Numbered from the stretch's first letter, positions 44,960 through 57,645 are shown. The stretch: 64,000 nt of DNA from Siphonodentalium dalli (GCA_032622095.1 CP136063.1:68091897-68155896), one strand, 5' to 3'. Notes: generated by a model from the letters alone, not told the origin. Program-made: numbers and translations.

Positions 44960-45362
44960 AAAGGCCCACTTAATTTTCGAACCACAGATCGTAATAAACT
45001 GTGAACATGTTGTTTTTGTTGTGATAAAGATGTCTGTTCTGTGTTCAAGTTTCTGCACAAAGTATATTATTTTCAATGGTAGGGGAATAACTGTATATAT
45101 TTAGATATAGAGTTATTCTCCTTCCATTGAAAATAAACTAGTTTGAATTCTGTTGCATTCTGGGAGTCATAACAGGGGAAATTATTTTATGATTTCAGCT
45201 ATTTTCTATTACTCTATGGGCACCTTCTGAGACACAGACGTTCCACGTGGTCATGAATTATAGTATTTTAATAATATTTTATGGCATAGATTGTTATTAA
45301 AACTGTATATCAAGGCACTATAAAAAAAAAAATCGGTGACTCGAAAATTAAGTGGGCCTTTA
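44960..45362. mobile_element. Family H TIR element
   Basis: Ends 'aaaggcccacttaattttcg' and 'cgaaaattaagtgggccttt'. Inner arms 'ttattttcaatggtagggga' and 'ccttccattgaaaataaa'. The second copy at 54455-54930 has intact TTAA flanks. Confidence 0.8.
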
Positions 45363-45772
45363 ACTGAACCTGGATATGGTAATATGTTCATCAACAACTG
45401 AAACAACAGTTTACACTTACTCAGTGTCTATTCTCACAATACCGACTGAACTAAGTCTGAAAATTATCAAATGTTCATTGAATTGGGGAATGTTAAGGTC
45501 AGAAATTGGGAAAAAAAACATGACTATTTCCCATTGGGGCCCATATTTGTTGATCAAAAATATCCCTGAATTGGTCTAGATGTTGCTCAATCTTATGAAC
45601 CCAGACTATTGAACAGCTATGCGTTCGATTGTCTGAAACAATCAGATATCCTTCACATCACCGGCCTTTCCCCACAGTATAATGTCACTGCCCACTCTTC
45701 TGAAAAATTTCATGCAACTGTCTTCTGATTGGCTACAACTATAAACTTACAAGCTCTCTGATTGGCTACAAC

Positions 45773-45796
45773 TACAGTAATGCCGGCATTACTGTA
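45773..45796. repeat. Collapsed E element: only the two ends
   Basis: TACAGTAATGCC directly joined to GGCATTACTGTA, a perfect 24-bp palindrome. The interior is deleted exactly between the terminal repeats. Confidence 0.85.
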
Positions 45797-45921
45797 TAAA
45801 CTGACAACCTCTCTGATTTGCTGGCACTGACGTAATACTTTTTCCATGTGATAGCATTCCCTGCTAAATATTTGTTTCAGATGATCGAAGGCTTACATGT
45901 AGCTGTCCGATAGTCTGGGGC

Positions 45922-46167
45922 CAAGCCTTGAAATAGGGTGTCTGTCATTTGCAGAATGAGGTCCCCAGAGGGTGAATTTAGTGATGCTACCCCCACATAG
46001 CGGGCTAGCATCACCAAATTCACCCTCTGGGGACCTCATTCTGCTTACACATCAGCAGAATGAGGTTCCCAGAGGGTGATGCTAGCCCGCTATGCGGGGT
46101 AGCATCACTAAATTCACCCTCTGGGGACCTCATTCTGCAAATGACAGACACCCTATTTCAAGGCTTG
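45922..46167. repeat. Family A double-hairpin MITE
   Basis: caagccttgaaatagggtgt to 'ccctatttcaaggcttg'. The second hairpin has lost part of one arm. Confidence 0.88.
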
Positions 46168-46611
46168 TGTCGATAGTCTGTGGCCACTCAGACTGTATTT
46201 TACACACAACTGTGCTTGCAAAAACACAATATTAATAAGTAACTGCATGCATCTGTATCCATTTTCTTTGAGCTTGTATTTAATTTTGCAAGCTGTATAT
46301 TAAAGAATCCAATTACGTAGACATGTTCATTCTAAAGTTGATCAGAGTTGATATGCCTCAATAGATGAATTGATGAAGCACGTTATTTTTTCTCTCTGGG
46401 TATTGGTAAGTTACCATTGAATTTCATTGTTAAAGGTGCATGTTTGTGTTTTGCTACTATGATGCTACTTTGAAAGGAAATAGTATGAATATCACACAAA
46501 TCTAGTCAATTTTGTAAACAAACATTACAGTGGTATAAACTCAGCATTTTTGATTTAGCAAAAAAAACGATCGCAACATCAACTGACCCGTGACACAAGG
46601 GCGCTGCTATC
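46168..46611. other. EFCAB7 intron 4, nothing recognised
   Basis: No repeat ends or exons recognised. Confidence 0.45.
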
Positions 46612-47861
46612 TTAACCCTTTACCCAACAAAACGGCCAAAAACGCCCAAATAAAGCTTCAACAGCCTAAAATATCTTCGGTCTGTCTCAATAGAACCATA
46701 CAAATATGGATATCATTGGAACCGGCTCTTGACCACATTGTGATAGTTACAGTTATGCCCTGTGCCAATGCATTCTCTTATATATGCGAGTCGACCATAG
46801 TATTGGTCCGGGCGGCCGTCCGTCCGTTAACCTGTTGTCCGGATGATAACTTTAGTTAGAGTGAACCAAAATTAGTAAAATTTGGTATGTGGGTTTATTA
46901 GCCGAAAAGTAAGTTCAAGTTCGAATTTGGGTTCCGCCCGCCAATTTTCACCGGAGTTATGCCCCTTATTTTCACGTTTTTTGACTTAGAAAATCCTTGA
47001 AATTTGTTGTCCGGATGATAACTTTAGTATAGTTATCGGAATGAATCCAAATTTGGTATATTACTTTCTCCCACCAAAACACAGGTCAAGTTCGAACTTG
47101 GGTTCTGTCCGACCATTTTTGGCAGAGTTATGCCCCTTTTTCGACTCAGAAAATTCAGTTTTTCTTATGTTTTTTGGTTTCCGGATGATAACTCGATTTT
47201 GGAATGTTTATACGCAAAACCCGTTTTTTGTGGATTACATATAACGAAATACAGCTCAAGTCCGAATTTCGTTTTAATCCGATAATGTTTGCGAGAGTTA
47301 TGGCCCCTTTTTTGACGTAATTTGACTTAGAAAATCCCTGAAATTTGTTGTCCGGATGATAACTTTAGTTAGAATGAACCGATTTCAATCAAATTTGGTA
47401 TGTGGGTTTATTAGGAGAAAAGACAGCTCAAGTTCGAATTTGGGTTCCGTCCGCCAATTTTCACCGGAGTTATGCTCCTTATTTGACGTAATTTGACTTA
47501 GAAAATCCCTGAAATTTGTTGTCCGGATGATAACTTTACTAGAGCTTATAGGATTCAATGATAATTTGGTATATTACTTTCTCCCACCAAAACACAGGTC
47601 AAGTTCAAATTTGAGTTCCGTCCGCCAATTTTTACCAGAGTTATGCCCCTTTTTTACCAGTTTCCGCCGACCCAAGAGAGGGTGTATATTGCAAGCCCAG
47701 CGTAGCTCTTGTTACCATTTTTTCTTACATTCTTTAACAATTTTATAATTTTTAATGTGTTAAGCCAATGCATTCTCTTATATATGCGAGGCGACCTATG
47801 GTCGACTCGCATATATAAGAGAATGCATTGGCACAGGGCGTTCTGTTGGGTAAAGGGTTAA
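46612..47861. mobile_element. Family C-ii MITE split by a G-type repeat
   Basis: TTAACCCTTTACCCAACAAA runs to 'gcgagtcgaccatag' at 46800. The C-ii sequence resumes near 47713 ('ttaccattttttcttaca') and ends 'ctgttgggtaaaggg' TTAA. About 100 bp of C-ii are missing at the junction. Confidence 0.85.
46801..47712. repeat. Family G-type 'tccgtccg' repeat, ~910 bp
   Basis: 'ggtccgggcggccgtccgtc' at the left, then three to four degenerate blocks of about 190-270 bp with 'ttgtccggatgataacttta', 'aaatttggtatgtgggttta' and 'ttttcaccggagttatg'. It ends 'agcccagcgtagctcttgtt'. No intact frame. Confidence 0.65.
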
Positions 47862-47974
47862 AACACCAACTTCCAGTGTAATCATGAACCTCCTGTCAAA
47901 CTTCAACATAATGAAGGCTAGGAGAAACATATAGATAGATAGATGGAGGCAGCTTCTCAAATATAGAGTTATTA

Positions 47975-48602
47975 TACCCCCCGCAACAAAGTTAGGGGGG
48001 GGTATACTGGAGTCAGCTCATCCGTCCGTCCGTCCGTCCGTCGTCTGACCGTCGTCCGTCCGTCGCACCGTGGACACAAATTTGTCCGGAGTTTTTCTCA
48101 GTCGTTTTTTGATCAATTTCCTTGAAACTTGGCACAGACATCAATCACCATGGGAACCTGTGCACCTGCGATTATGACGTCTGTCGGACCTTTTTTGGTG
48201 GAGTTATCCCCCTTTTTCGACTTAGAAAATTTTCGCAACATGTATACTTTTGTCCGAGCTTTTATTCCTACATTTTTAGGTCAATTTTTTAAAAATGTGG
48301 CTCAGATATTTAGTACCATGGGAACCTGTGCACCTGCGATTATGACGTCTGTCCGACATTTTGTGTGTGGAGTTATTCCCTTTTTTTACTTAGAAATCTT
48401 TTCGCAACATGCATAATTTTGTCCAAGCTTTTATTTCTACATTTTTTGGTCAATAGGTTTAAGATAGGGTTATGGTTGTACACCTGCAATGGGAACTGTT
48501 ATTTTATTATTTTAACTAAATGTTTACTGACATGTGAAACATCTTAGTATTTTAAAAACAGGGGGGTATCCGTAGTCCCATTGGGACAGTCACACCTCTA
48601 GT
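47975..48602. repeat. Family G-type repeat, gggggtat ends
   Basis: 'taccccccgcaacaaagtta' 'ggggggggtatact' at the left. 'tccgtccgtccgtccgtcgt' microsatellite. Two blocks with 'gggaacctgtgcacctgcga'. Right end 'ggggggtatccgtagtccca'. Confidence 0.6.
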
Positions 48603-49456
48603 TTAAAAATGTTTCCCTCCAATTTTCATAGTTCTCACTATCTAAACAATGCAATCAACACTCGTAGCATGACTATATGTCATTGTAACTTGGAAATAAT
48701 GTATTGTTGTGAAGTCTTGATTATATCAATATTATTATTATTAAAGCATATCTGTCCATCCGAATTATTCTGTGATATGTGTTTTTTCTGGAGAGGAACT
48801 TGTTTGTTCTTTACCTATGCCAGCCTCTATCTTGACCGATGTCACTGGCTACAAAGACAAGGAAAATTGGTTCTCCTGTAAATCTTGTATTTTTCATGGA
48901 ATCAAACCCCTAATAGTGTATGGAGGGGCCAAGCTAGGAGTTGAAAACAGGGAGAAGTGACTTTTCCCTCTGGAGATTTTTGGGGCGACTTCAGCCCAAA
49001 ATAGGGGGAAAATATGACAGATATATTTTAATATATATTTTTGCAAAACAAGTCAAATTTCCACTGGTAAATCTCAGTTTGGTCAAATTTGGAAGGCGAC
49101 TTCATTTTCGCCTTGCAGACATCTGAGGGTGAAGTCGCGGCTTCAGGGCAAGAATTTTGCCCCAGTTGCCTCCAACCTTGAGGCCTGAGTGAATGTGCAT
49201 GATTTCACCCATCGAATTGAATTTCTAATCAGACCACTGTAATAGAAAATTCAGAGACATAATTAGAATACACATTTTGTTGAGTATATGTGTATAAATT
49301 GTTGAAATTTACATAGCCACACGCTGTTACATTTCATTGATTAGACCAGAAAATTGAATAGATAACTGAAATCGGAAGAGAAGAAAGTAACTTTTTCATT
49401 TATGTCAAATCTTTTGTTATCTCCCTTCTATCATGTTCGACCCTGAGTTTAGTACC
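48603..49456. other. EFCAB7 intron 4, nothing firm
   Basis: Some 'ggcgacttc' phrases near 48980-49140 recall the hAT-like element at 55217, but no ends are visible. No exon. Confidence 0.4.
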
Positions 49457-49756
49457 TCATTCTGCATGGCCTCATCTAATATGGGGGACATAGACTCAGA
49501 TTGAAGTTCCCAAATGGTGAATATTGTGATGTAGACCCATTGGGAACCTCGATTATGCAATGTGACATCTGCCAATTTTGGGATATAGATAAATTAAACT
49601 AAAAAAGAAATAGAATCTATGTGAAGAAATTTCTATAGAAATTTGATAATAAATAAACTTTCCAGAGAATATGAGGCCTAAGGCTAAGCAGAATGAGGTC
49701 CCCAGAGGGTGAATTTAGTGATGCTAGCAAATGACAGGCACACTAAACTCAGGCTT
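49457..49756. repeat. Family A long-form remnant
   Basis: 'cctcattctgcatggcctca', long spacer, one half hairpin, 'gcacactaaactcaggcttg'. Confidence 0.75.
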
Positions 49757-49935
49757 GATTATGTTCGACCACAATAATTGCAATGTTTTACGGCATATTT
49801 ATGTATACATGTATATTAATAGATAATGTCACAGGAGTCTTCTCTTCCAGGAGGGTTTGAACATTTATAGAATCATTGCGGTCATTTTGAATCAAATTGA
49901 ACCTTTTGTGTGATTTCTCATCAATTTGTATGTCA

Positions 49936-50045
49936 TACAGAAATGCCCTAAGTAATGAACTCCTTAACCACAGCAGAATTATGGGTAACTTTTCAGGATT
50001 TAGTCGGAAATATGGCTTGTTGCCATTCATCGGAAAGCTCTCCCC
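49936..50045. repeat. Family E left arm only
   Basis: TACAGAAATGCCC, 'ctccttaaccacagcagaat', ends at 'catcggaaagctctcc'. Confidence 0.75.
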
Positions 50046-50741
50046 GAGTGTTGGTCTATGAATCATGACAATGTTTGAATTTACTTTGCTTTGCTAAGGC
50101 CTTTAAAAAGTGATTTTGGTAACACAGGGAAAAAAAGTAAGGTCGGGCTGTAATTAATTAAAAAAAAATGTTTCTTTAAAGCCCATATATGGAATATATT
50201 CAGAATGGAATATATACCCCTGGCAGCACAAATGGTATAACATAACACAATGAGCACATTACGTTAGGTATTAGAAGGGATAAAGAAACCTTTGTAGTAA
50301 TTTGAATAAAAAACAATTGCAACATTAACCAACCTGTGTACACCGACTTTCAGTGTAAATAATGCAGATCAGTGACTGATCAGCACAATTTTACTACAAT
50401 CAGCTATTGACAAAAAGCGACTTTTTTGTTTAGTTTTTTTTTTGCATTTATCTATAAAATTGGTAGGTGTGGAGGTTTGGACTAGGGGCAGGCGTGTTGC
50501 TGGAAACATCACTATTTTTTAGGCCTCAGCTATTCTTATGAAACTGGTTTCACTTTCCTTCCTACTGCATTGTTTCAAGTCTATTCTGAATCTGAACTTT
50601 AATGAACACCCTCTCGCTTCAAAGAATCTTTCACAAATTGACATCACTGAGTTTATAATCAAATTGTTGTTTTGTAACAATGCAGTTGTCACTAGACAGG
50701 TATAGGTCGAGAACTTCTAACTTCAAACGTCTGTCGCTGTA
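50046..50741. other. EFCAB7 intron 4, nothing recognised
   Basis: No repeat termini or exon-like frames noticed. Confidence 0.45.
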
Positions 50742-51018
50742 AAGCCTGAGTTTAGTGTGCAGAAAGAGATCCCCAGAGGGTGAATTTAGTGACGCTATCC
50801 CGCATAGCATAACTAAAAAAGAAACAGAATCTATTTGAAGAAGTTTCTATAGAAATTTGATAATAACAAAAAAATTCCAGAGAAGATGAGGCCTAAGCAG
50901 ACTGAGGTCCCCAGAGGGTGAATTTAGTGATGCTAGCCAGCTATGCGGGATATCATCACTAAATTAACCCTCTGGGGACCTCGTTCTGCAAATGACAGGC
51001 ACACTAAACTCAGACTTG
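50742..51018. repeat. Family A long-form MITE, decayed
   Basis: 'gcctgagtttagtgtgcaga', one partial and one complete hairpin, 'gcacactaaactcagacttg', about 200 bp upstream of exon 5. Confidence 0.78.
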
Positions 51019-51222
51019 CTTCAAAAGCTTGTCACTGTTATCTACCTAGATGATTGATTACGTTTCCAGATATTTTCACACACGAATATTCCATATTATC
51101 GATATGTGAGATCATCTAGCGATCACATGCACCTTTGAAAAATGAACGCGCCTGACATTTGAAGTCAGGATGCTCTCAATCTAAACCCTTCTACATCCAC
51201 TTTCACATCATATACTTTTCAG

Positions 51223-51334
51223 TTCTGCAACATGATAACATCGACAACAGAGGATTGTAAAAAGATGAACATGGAAGCAATGAGGAGGAAAGAAAAAAGA
51301 AAAACAGGATCTTCTGCCGCTAGTCGCCGATCAG
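51223..51334 (+). CDS. EFCAB7: EFCAB7 exon 5
   Basis: 112 nt after 'catatacttttcag', phase 0 in, phase 1 out at ATCAG|gtaatt. It reads FCNMITSTTEDCKK, MNMEAMRRKEKRK, TGSSAASRRS. The first residues continue the EF-hand helix of exon 4 and match the vertebrate FCKLYMTTNEQC. A basic, serine-rich linker follows. The linker corresponds to the low-complexity region between the first EF-hand pair and the middle domain in vertebrate EFCAB7. The frame at 51232-51480 is this exon read on into the intron. Confidence 0.9.
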
Positions 51335-51435
51335 GTAATTTATTTATTATTATATTTAATCTTCTATATTCCATCTTCTATTATATATTCCCAAAACTTA
51401 GGTATTTTTTTTATATATTGGTCCCAGGAATTAAT

Positions 51436-51813
51436 TTAAAGGCACAGATGGACTTCGCTGTGGATATGCTGTTAAAATAGTCACACTTGTTAAAACTGCC
51501 ACAGACAGAAAGAATATTAAAATATAGACATATTTTGTTCTTAATGCCAATCATAAATATCGCGTAAATAGTAAGTTATTGACAAGTTCGTATGATGTGT
51601 TATGTAAACAAAAGCCAGGTTCTTTAACATTTTTGGCTTTTGTTTACATAACAAAGAAAACGAACTTGACAATAACACACTATTTACGCGATATTTATGA
51701 TTGGTATAAAAACAAAATCTGTCTATATTTTAGTATTCTCTCTATTTTGGCGGTATTAACAGATGTGACTATTTTAACATCAATACCCATCGCGAAGGCC
51801 ATCCGTGCCTTTT
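51436..51813. mobile_element. Family L palindromic element
   Basis: Ends 'aaaggcacagatggacttcg' and 'cgaaggccatccgtgccttt'. Strong inner hairpin 'gttatgtaaacaaaagcca' / 'tggcttttgtttacataac'. This uninterrupted copy explains the split one at 329-1716. Confidence 0.85.
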
Positions 51814-51823
51814 ATTTATTCAA

Positions 51824-52092
51824 TTAACCCTTTCTTTACTAAATACTAATTGGCGATTAATTATGTTCAGATAATAAGTTCAACAAACTGCCGTAGGTCG
51901 TTTGTTGAACTTATTTTCTGAACATTTGCCACCAATAAATAAGAATCCTTCTGCACTTATATTATCATTTATAACATGTATGTCTGTCGTCTGCTCATTT
52001 TTCATGAAAACCCCTCTGAATGAATAATAGTCCATTCCAAAGTATTCTTTTATAACTGAGCTGGAGAATCCATTTAGTATAGAAAGGGTTAA
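51824..52092. mobile_element. Family N TTAA element
   Basis: TTAA, CCCTTTCTTTACTAAATAC, a palindrome 'gttcaacaaactgccg' / 'gtcgtttgttgaac', 'atttagtatagaaaggg', TTAA. A piggyBac-like layout separate from the C subfamilies. Confidence 0.8.
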
Positions 52093-52422
52093 AACATAAC
52101 TCCCGCTGTCTCCCCTGCAATCAGAGGGGGATTCCATTCATTACACTGAGCTGGAATGGACCGGTTACCCAGGGCAAAAATGAATGAAATGAGTTTTACT
52201 TGACTGGAGTAATCTAAAAATAGTACAGCAACGGCCACAGGGCAAAAGTGTGTTTTTAACAATTGCTTTCTAAATACTCATTGATGAGTAGTTCCCATAG
52301 GATGATGCTATGCCATGCACACTGCCAGATTGGGATCCGAGACTAAGGCTGTCCCATGTGCAACAATGTGTGCATGTTAAATAACCTTACTGTGGTGAAG
52401 AAAACACGGGTAAATGGAAAAA

Positions 52423-52575
52423 ATTACCAGTTAATTTCAAGTCATGGGACTCACGAGAAAATTACCATTTAAATTCAAGTCATGGGACTCACGAGAAAAT
52501 TACCGTTTAAATTCAAGTCATGGGACTCACGATAAAAATACCAGTTAAATTCAAGTCATCGGACTCCCAGAATAA
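52423..52575 (+). repeat. 38-bp tandem repeat, ~4 copies
   Basis: Unit 'aaattaccatttaaattcaa gtcatgggactcacgag'. 'catggg' recurs exactly every 38 bp at 52443, 52481 and 52519; the last copy is decayed. Confidence 0.9.
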
Positions 52576-54454
52576 TAGCGGAATAAAGGCACTCATATGA
52601 GCTGTTCCTGTGTTATTCCTTAGCGCCTATTAAACTCACTCTCTCATATATATAGAACATCATTGTCACTAAGCACATAAAAACTTATAAATATATTATA
52701 TCTTCCTTTCAATGAAATCATTCATTTCTGAATAATATATTATATAATCTTTACAAATTGTGGAAAATGAAACTATGTTCCTGAAGTGTTTTCTTATACC
52801 AGATGTTGTCACATTACATCCAGCACATGCAGTTACACTAGCTGTGGATGAGGTGTAGCGTATTAAAACCTGATCATTCCATCCATTGCCCAGGTCAAAA
52901 TCAAAGCCCATTCCTGCTATTAATGTGGAAGGAATGGAATCATCCCAGAATGTATGATATCCTTATAATCAGAATAATAGCATGAATTGTTATCCTACTC
53001 TCACCTGCCTAATAATCGTGACGTCATGATTATTAATTTCTGGTATACAGTAAAACCTCTCCAAACCGAACACCCTTCGGACCAGCCCTTCTGTTCGGTT
53101 TAGAGAGGTATTTGGTTTAATTAATTATTAGTGCCCTTTTAAGACATCTGATGTCAACGGGACCTATCTAATAAGATGCCCTGGATAAAATTACCCATAT
53201 GTGCAAATTTTCAGCTCCGATGGTCCAGCCGTTTCTGTATAAACAAGCAGTAGTAGATAAAAGCCAGTTTTATTTCGACAGCCTTTCAAGTTTGACTCTG
53301 CGTGTCGCTAGTAGTCCTTCATGTGACGTCACATGAGGGAAGATTAATGATTCAGACTGCATGATCCATAGTGGAATATTCAATTGCATGAATCGGCATA
53401 ACTTTAGTTTGGCTGGCCTATCACAAAAATCATTTTGGCAACGTGCTCAGTGGATTAGCGGGCATCGATAATGACTGAGAAAAGCTACACCAGTGTAATC
53501 CTTTCAAATTTTATGGATTTTAAGGCCTGAATTATTAAATTACATTTGCATTACATTTACTGTGTCAGGAAACTTTTGACGGTTTTGATAAGTATTTTCA
53601 TGGCGTCTCTTATTTAAGGTTCGCTTGCAATTAAATAAATCTGCTTGTTGGTGGATATATCTCCCACAGATGCCCTTAAAAGTTAGTGAATTCCCATTTC
53701 TATGAGTGCTATTCCTGAAATTCATCAGTTACAGATCAAATTCATTATTCGAATGTTATTACTGTTTAAAACCATCTTGGCTCCGTTACATGCCATATAC
53801 TGGCCATAGGAAGCCATCTAAACGAGATGAGCATCTTTTAATAGCAAAACCCATAACGAAAAAATATGAAAAGTGAGCCATCACTATTGTTAGGTACCCA
53901 TCACTATTATTTATTTTCCTGAAAAATTCTGGCCATACTATTATTTGGTCATCACTATTATTAGGCAGGTGAGAGTATTATTTATAACCAATTGGTCTTT
54001 GAATAGTTCAATACTCAATTTTAATAATATTATCATTATGTGTATTGCATGATTTCATATATCCTGATTATTGTCTATAATTTAAGTATGCTAATATAAG
54101 TGTTTTAAATTATTCTTTAAATTTCTTAACACTGCGTACCTGTTGTACCTTCTATGAATGCTTCAATTGTGTTAATTTCAACTCAAGATACTGAATTTTT
54201 TTTTTTTGGGCACAAGCTAGCACATCTATCCTCTCCTGTCACATACTTGTGAGATATTTTGAAGCTGATATTTCCTTCAAAGAAATTATTGAGAACTTTT
54301 GGGCTACATTTATGATAATATCAGAAATGACCCTATACATGTATATATTTCACTTGTATCGGTACATTAAACATTCCTATAGCTGCACTGTCACCTTTTT
54401 ATACTATTTATACTATTTCATACATGTCCAATCATTCTGGAAGTGATATCATTA
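52576..54454. other. EFCAB7 intron 5, mostly nothing recognised
   Basis: 53048-53115 ('cagtaaaacctctccaaacc' with inverted 'ggtttagagaggt') looks like one end pair of a pogo/Tigger-type element. Otherwise no features. The frames at 53540-53725 and 54249-54446 show no domain. Confidence 0.4.
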
Positions 54455-54930
54455 TTAAAGGCCCACTTAATTTTCGAACCCCCAGATTAAATTATATAAA
54501 ATATATGCCATATTATATACCATTTGAAAGAGGAAACTCCAAAACATTGTATTATCAACTTATCCGGTGTAATAAACAGAGGACATGTTGTTTTTGTTGA
54601 GTTGCCAATGCGGTTTGTCATCTAGATTGCAGTAAAAAGCAGTATTATTTTCAATGGAAGGGAATAACTCTATATATTAAAGATAGAGTTCTTCCACTTC
54701 CATTGAAAAAGTTTGAATTCTGTTGCATTCTGGGATCCAAAGGGGGGAAGTCATTCTATGATTTCAGCAGTTTCTATTCTCTGTGGGCATCTTCTGAGAC
54801 ACAGATGTTTCAAATAGTGATGAATTATAGTATTTTAATAATATTTTAAGGCATAGATTGTTATTAAAACCGGATATCAAGTCACTATAAAAAAAATAAT
54901 CGGCGACTCGAAAATTAAGTGGGCCTTTAA
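54455..54930. mobile_element. Family H TIR element with TTAA
   Basis: TTAA-AGGCCCACTTAATTTTCGA to TCGAAAATTAAGTGGGCCT-TTAA. The 19-bp TIRs are perfect. Confidence 0.88.
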
Positions 54931-55111
54931 GCCAGTACTACAGTTTATAGTTTTCTTTGTCAAGATAACATATTATTTGCTTCCAGTAGAGCCATTCTTT
55001 GGAATTTAGGAATATATTCATCAAACTGAATATCATAGTGAATACAGTCATAACTGTTTGCATTGTGGTATTTCAGTAAAATATTGTAACTGATGTTTGT
55101 ATCTTTAATTT

Positions 55112-56215
55112 TACCCCCTGTAATAAAGTTAACGGGGTATATTGGAATCAGCTTGTCCATCCGTCCGTCTGTCTTGCCTTACTGTCCATCCATTCGTTAG
55201 TGGACGTACACAGCAACAGGGACCAGCCGAGAGGGCGACGTGGGCGAAGAAGTCTCCCTATTCTTGCTCACTTCGCCCTAATTTTGCAGCCGGGCGAAGT
55301 TTAAGTCGCCCTGAAATTTCCGAAGTTGACCGACGAAAATCGGCAAAATATTTATCCTAATTTAGTGACAACATTGATTGAACCCAGTGACAGTCAGACA
55401 GTGTCTTATAACACACCATAATTCTTATTAACATCTGTATTAATCCGATTTGGGAGCATATTCACACCTGAGAGTTGATTGGAGACAGTTGTGAATACAT
55501 CGTAAGGTGTCTACAGTGATTTTGAGATTATCACACCTAAAGATTACAACTCATACACCTTGCCATGTGTCAGTTTATGACCCCCTTTGTTCAAGTTTGT
55601 AAAAGCTAGGTATATATATTTCTTTATTGCCTCCATCTGGGGAGAGTATATTATATACAACATTATTTACAAACACAGATAACATGATTGTCACAAGCAT
55701 GTGGTTGAACAAATTATACCAATATGTGATATTATTATATACAAACAAAAAACAATCAAATTTAAAGGGGGTGTGGGTATAAAAAATAAAATAAAATAAT
55801 AATAATTTTTTTTCTTTTTTTCTTCTTTTTTTGTATTCATAAGCGGTTGTAAACTGAAAATGCCGTTTTCCCAAACAAATTATTATATAAAATGCTACCA
55901 TTCTCTCGCAATTATATTTGGATATTATTTATTGTTATTAGAGTGATGATTTGAACATAATTATTCCATATTTGAACCATTGTTTCATCATTTTAATTTA
56001 GATATTGCATATCTCCTATTTTCGTTATATAGACGACTACTGCACTGGTCGATTTCAATTTTGTAAAGCCGACTTCGCCCTATCGAATGCCCACTTCGCC
56101 TTACTTTTGTGACAGGGAGAAGTCACTTCGCCCTGAAAATCAGGTCTAGGCTGGTCCCTGCACAGCAATGCAACTTGAGGAAATAAAGATTATTTCCTAT
56201 AAAACTGAAATTTAG
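55112..56215. repeat. Family G-type repeat split by a hAT element
   Basis: 'accccctgtaataaagttaa' 'cggggtatattgg' with 'ccatccgtccgtctgtc', the left end style of the copy at 47975. It is interrupted at 55217-56160 and resumes for about 50 bp. Confidence 0.55.
55217..56160. mobile_element. Non-autonomous hAT-like element, 8-bp TSD
   Basis: CAGGGACCAGCC and GGCTGGTCCCTG ends with exact 8-bp duplication CACAGCAA at 55209-55216 and 56161-56168. Subterminal 'gggcgaagt' / 'acttcgccc' repeats in both orientations. The 944-bp interior lacks a transposase; the frame at 55575-55901 is AT-rich noise. Confidence 0.88.
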
Positions 56216-56391
56216 TACAGTAATGCCCTAAATAATTGACTCCTTAACCACAGCAGAATTATGGGTATCTTTTCAGGATTTAGTCAGAGCTTTCCGATGA
56301 ATGGCAACAAGCCATATTTCCGACTAAATACTGAAAAGATACCCATAATTCTGCTGTGGTTAAGGAGTCAATTATTTAGTGCATTACCATA
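56216..56391. mobile_element. Family E palindromic MITE, short centre
   Basis: TACAGTAATGCCC to TGCATTACCATA. The central part is deleted. Confidence 0.85.
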
Positions 56392-56419
56392 GAATTTGCC
56401 CTTGTTCTGTTTGATACTT

Positions 56420-56680
56420 TATCCCTTCCATGACTGGAGCTTCCGGAATTTTTGCGAAAAACCTGTGTTAATGCATTCTCTTATATATATATGAGTCTCC
56501 CATAGGGAGCCTTGCATACACAAGAGCATACATTGGCCTGACAATATTTACCTTGACCTTGTAAGCTAGTGCATTCTCTTATATATGCGAGGCCCCTATG
56601 GGGACTCGCATATATAAAAGAATGCACTGGCACAGGATCTTTAATGCTGTACAAGCGCAGCTCCCATCATTGAATGTTAA
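56420..56680. mobile_element. Family C-iv MITE in EFCAB7 intron 5
   Basis: 'CCCTTCCATGACTGGAGCTT' with flank TTAT, two hairpins, 'cagctcccatcattgaatg' TTAA. It ends about 45 bp upstream of exon 6a. Confidence 0.8.
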
Positions 56681-56723
56681 AGCAGTAGGTTTTGATTGTA
56701 AACCTTACCATCTATTTTTACAG

Positions 56724-56762
56724 ATGATTTCAGGAGTGTCTCGCAGCAATCTCTGTTATCAG
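56724..56762 (+). CDS. EFCAB7: EFCAB7 exon 6a, duplicated 39-nt exon
   Basis: After 'catctatttttacag', 39 nt, phase 1 at both ends, donor TCAG|gtactc. With the G left by exon 5 it reads DDFRSVSQQSLLS. The vertebrate linker has a similar TRSSLLS stretch. A second exon of equal length, phase and sequence type lies at 63345. The similarity of the two copies in amino acids, not just bases, and the exact splice borders make this a real exon rather than chance. Confidence 0.78.
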
Positions 56763-57426
56763 GTACTCACCTCTGATTGCAGTGAATTCTTGTTACTTTA
56801 TATTTTTTCATTCATTATTAGAGTTAACACTCACGTTTTCAGAAGTCTAGAACCGACAAGGCCATTTGATAAGATGATTTGCGGATCTGCTGGTCCGAAA
56901 TTAAAAAAAAATTGAAATTTCCGGTTATTTTTTTGCTGCCGACTGCCAAACCAGAAACAAGATATGCTATCAAAGCTAAAGCAACAAAGAAGAGATTGGT
57001 GTGAGGGAATTTAACATGTCATGAATAAAACTTTTGATGTCAATGGCTACCCAGATAGGGAACTCGGAACACTTTTATCCACACATTCCATGTCATCTGC
57101 TGCAGTTATGAAAAATATGGCGGTAGACAATTACCCACCAAATATATCGCAATTTGTGATATTTTATAATTTTTAGCCTATATTTAAAAATAATTTTGTT
57201 CTATTTTGACCGACTCGGTTTTCTTTTTTTTTAAATCTGATAATCATCTTATCAAATAAAGATGGTCTAACTGTTGTGGTAGTATCTGTTGTGAAGGATT
57301 ATACGTTAGGTTTAGTATGGAGTTTGATAGAAATTTGCATGCAGCAAGAGCACCATATGTAATACAGCCCTGGAAATTCACCTAGCTAATAGAGAATAGA
57401 TTAATTATAAGCTGATGCATAGTAAT

Positions 57427-57645
57427 TACAGTAATGCCCTAAATAATCGAGTCCTTATTACCACAGCAGAATTATGGGTAACTTTTCAGGATTTAGTCGG
57501 AAATATGGCTTGTTGCTATTCACAAGAAAGCGCTCACTGAGAGCTTTCCGATGAATGGCAACAAGCCATATTTCCGACTAAATCCTGAAAAGTTACCCAT
57601 AATGCTGCTGTGATTAAGGAGTCGATTTTTTAGGGCATTACTGTA
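57427..57645. mobile_element. Family E palindromic MITE
   Basis: TACAGTAATGCCC to GGGCATTACTGTA. Confidence 0.88.
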
